Source: Hermatobates lingyangjiaoensis
Lineage: Eukaryota; Arthropoda; Insecta; Hemiptera; Hermatobatidae
Direction of reading: 5' to 3'
DNA length: 64,000 bases
Assembly (NCBI GenBank): GCA_026182355.1
Contig: JAPFBL010001617.1
Location: forward strand, 6,397,001 to 6,461,000
Shown: piece after piece, positions 63,160 to 64,000 of the stretch
Numbering within the stretch: position 1 is the first letter of the stretch
Layout: every line of letters starts with the position of its first letter
The notes under the pieces: model-generated
Databases searched by the model: none
What the model was told of the DNA's origin: nothing
Seen by the model: only the letters and a program-made list of their open reading frames with translations
Translations under genes and position numbers: made by a program

Positions 63160-64000
63160 TACGTTTTACTTTATACAAGTAAAGCATACTGATCATGAAA
63201 AAATTCGATCTGTAAATGTTGATGGATTATCATGTTTTGACGTCCCAGAAGTTTTCGATGGTGTATGAGTGTTTGTGAGTAAGTCCTTTTATGACGTTTT
63301 TTCGATGATGGCTCTGTGTTTGTGGGTGAGTGGAGTATCTAAAAGTTGTAGGCACGCTGCAGTCTGCAATCTTTTATGGATCATATTAATATTTTAAACA
63401 AAAATTGTCCTCATAGTGTAATGTGCTCTATTGTTTGGGAGCAATTATGCATGATGGCAGTCACTTTTTTTGTCAACATGTGTTTTTAGACGACTTTTTT
63501 TCTCCTAAACTACTAACTCTAGAGTCTTGAAATTTTTGCATTATCATGGAAGCTACAAAATCAATAGTTAAACAATTCTTTGATCTTTAAAACTACTGAA
63601 TGATTTTTTTTTAATAAAATCTAAGGAGTGAGGAGGACACAAGCAATATCGTTTGACGGATCAAAATAAAATTATACCAAAATAAAGCATTATGTGGGGA
63701 TGAGTTAAGGTAATTTTTTTTTTTAAATTACATTAACCAAAGGGGCGTTTATGGTACATTTTATGTTTTTAGAAAATGTTTTTTGACGCTAAACCGCTCA
63801 TTAAAGAACAATGAAATTTTGCAGAAAAATTGAACAGAAATTAGTAATTTATAAAAAAAAATTGTAATTACCGCAAATAGTAATAAAAGCTATAAAAACT
63901 GAATATTCATAATACACTAATGGATCACCTGATATGCTTGTCGTATTTGTTTAGATTGTTTATATTGATTTAAACATTTTTTAAGTGAATCGATTAAAAT
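63160..64000. repeat. TTTACTATAAGTAAA-family copy running off the window
   Basis: Begins GTTTTACTTTATACAAGTAA, AGCATACTGATCATGAAAAA, ATTCGATCTGTAAATG and continues through TTTATGACGTTTTTTCGATG and GCTCTATTGTTTGGGAGCAA to the ATGGATCACCTGATATGCTT segment. Same order as 25.62-26.40 kb. Confidence 0.65.

Noticed and set aside
1..64000. CRISPR arrays, operons or bacterial systems
   Set aside because: Spliced genes, retroelements and SINEs show a eukaryotic nuclear context; no regularly spaced repeats were seen.

Overview
This is a eukaryotic nuclear window, almost certainly from an arthropod and most likely an insect. It is AT-rich, has long introns and is crowded with transposable elements. The insect call rests on three things: an ionotropic receptor (IR) gene, a tRNA-derived SINE with a (CCTAA)n/TTAGG-type tail, and the mix of mariner, Helitron, Penelope-like (PLE), Gypsy, jockey/R1-like and hAT elements. 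I could not name the species.

Four host genes can be read with confidence. BRK1 (WAVE complex subunit, + strand, 12955-13702) has three small exons. An ionotropic receptor gene (- strand, 40143 down to 14654) has ten reconstructed exons that join in frame and predict about 739 residues with signal peptide, bipartite ligand-binding domain and channel segments. NIF3L1 (- strand, 57595 down to 43980) has six in-frame exons and about 344 residues. CIAO1 (- strand, 59630-58632) has its whole 332-codon reading frame in one exon. BRK1 and the IR gene converge near 14 kb. The IR gene, NIF3L1 and CIAO1 are in tandem on the minus strand with only 2-4 kb between them. Weaker exon candidates lie at 2.4 kb, 4.1 kb and 60.9-61.5 kb. 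The genes have unrelated jobs (actin nucleation control, chemo/thermo-sensation, a conserved NIF3 metal-binding protein, cytosolic Fe-S assembly), so there is no operon-like logic.

Most of the remaining sequence is mobile DNA, much of it nested. 0-12.4 kb holds an old hAT finger fragment, a PLE, inverted PLE ends, a Helitron split by a mariner, a Gypsy RT relic, a SINE with perfect target-site duplication and two non-LTR relics. 17.2-19.6 kb holds a four-level nest (Gypsy, hAT, unclassified element, short retroposon). 20.9-22.24 kb is a 655-bp-arm palindrome of two PLE ends. 24-29 kb has a Tigger-type MITE, a Helitron with a recognisable 3' end, and a purine/pyrimidine strand switch. 30-34 kb is a cluster of palindromes, (TA)n tracts, PLE ends and a DD41D Tc1/mariner element. 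Two nearly identical hAT derivatives sit at 37.5 and 50.6 kb. A second mariner is at 45.6 kb, R1/jockey-like relics are at 49 and 54-55.8 kb, a PLE reverse-transcriptase relic is at 56.5-57.1 kb, and another hAT MITE is at 61.6 kb.

The most distinctive signal is the set of at least six different PLE terminal families carrying hammerhead-ribozyme-like cores (CTGANGA, stem II, GAAA). No tRNA or rRNA gene, CRISPR array or prokaryotic feature was seen. I found no convincing unknown multi-gene system. The novelty candidates are the ribozyme-bearing inverted termini, an unclassified repeat family bounded by TTTACTATAAGTAAA-like palindromes, duplicated exon fragments inside NIF3L1, and the orphan exons.
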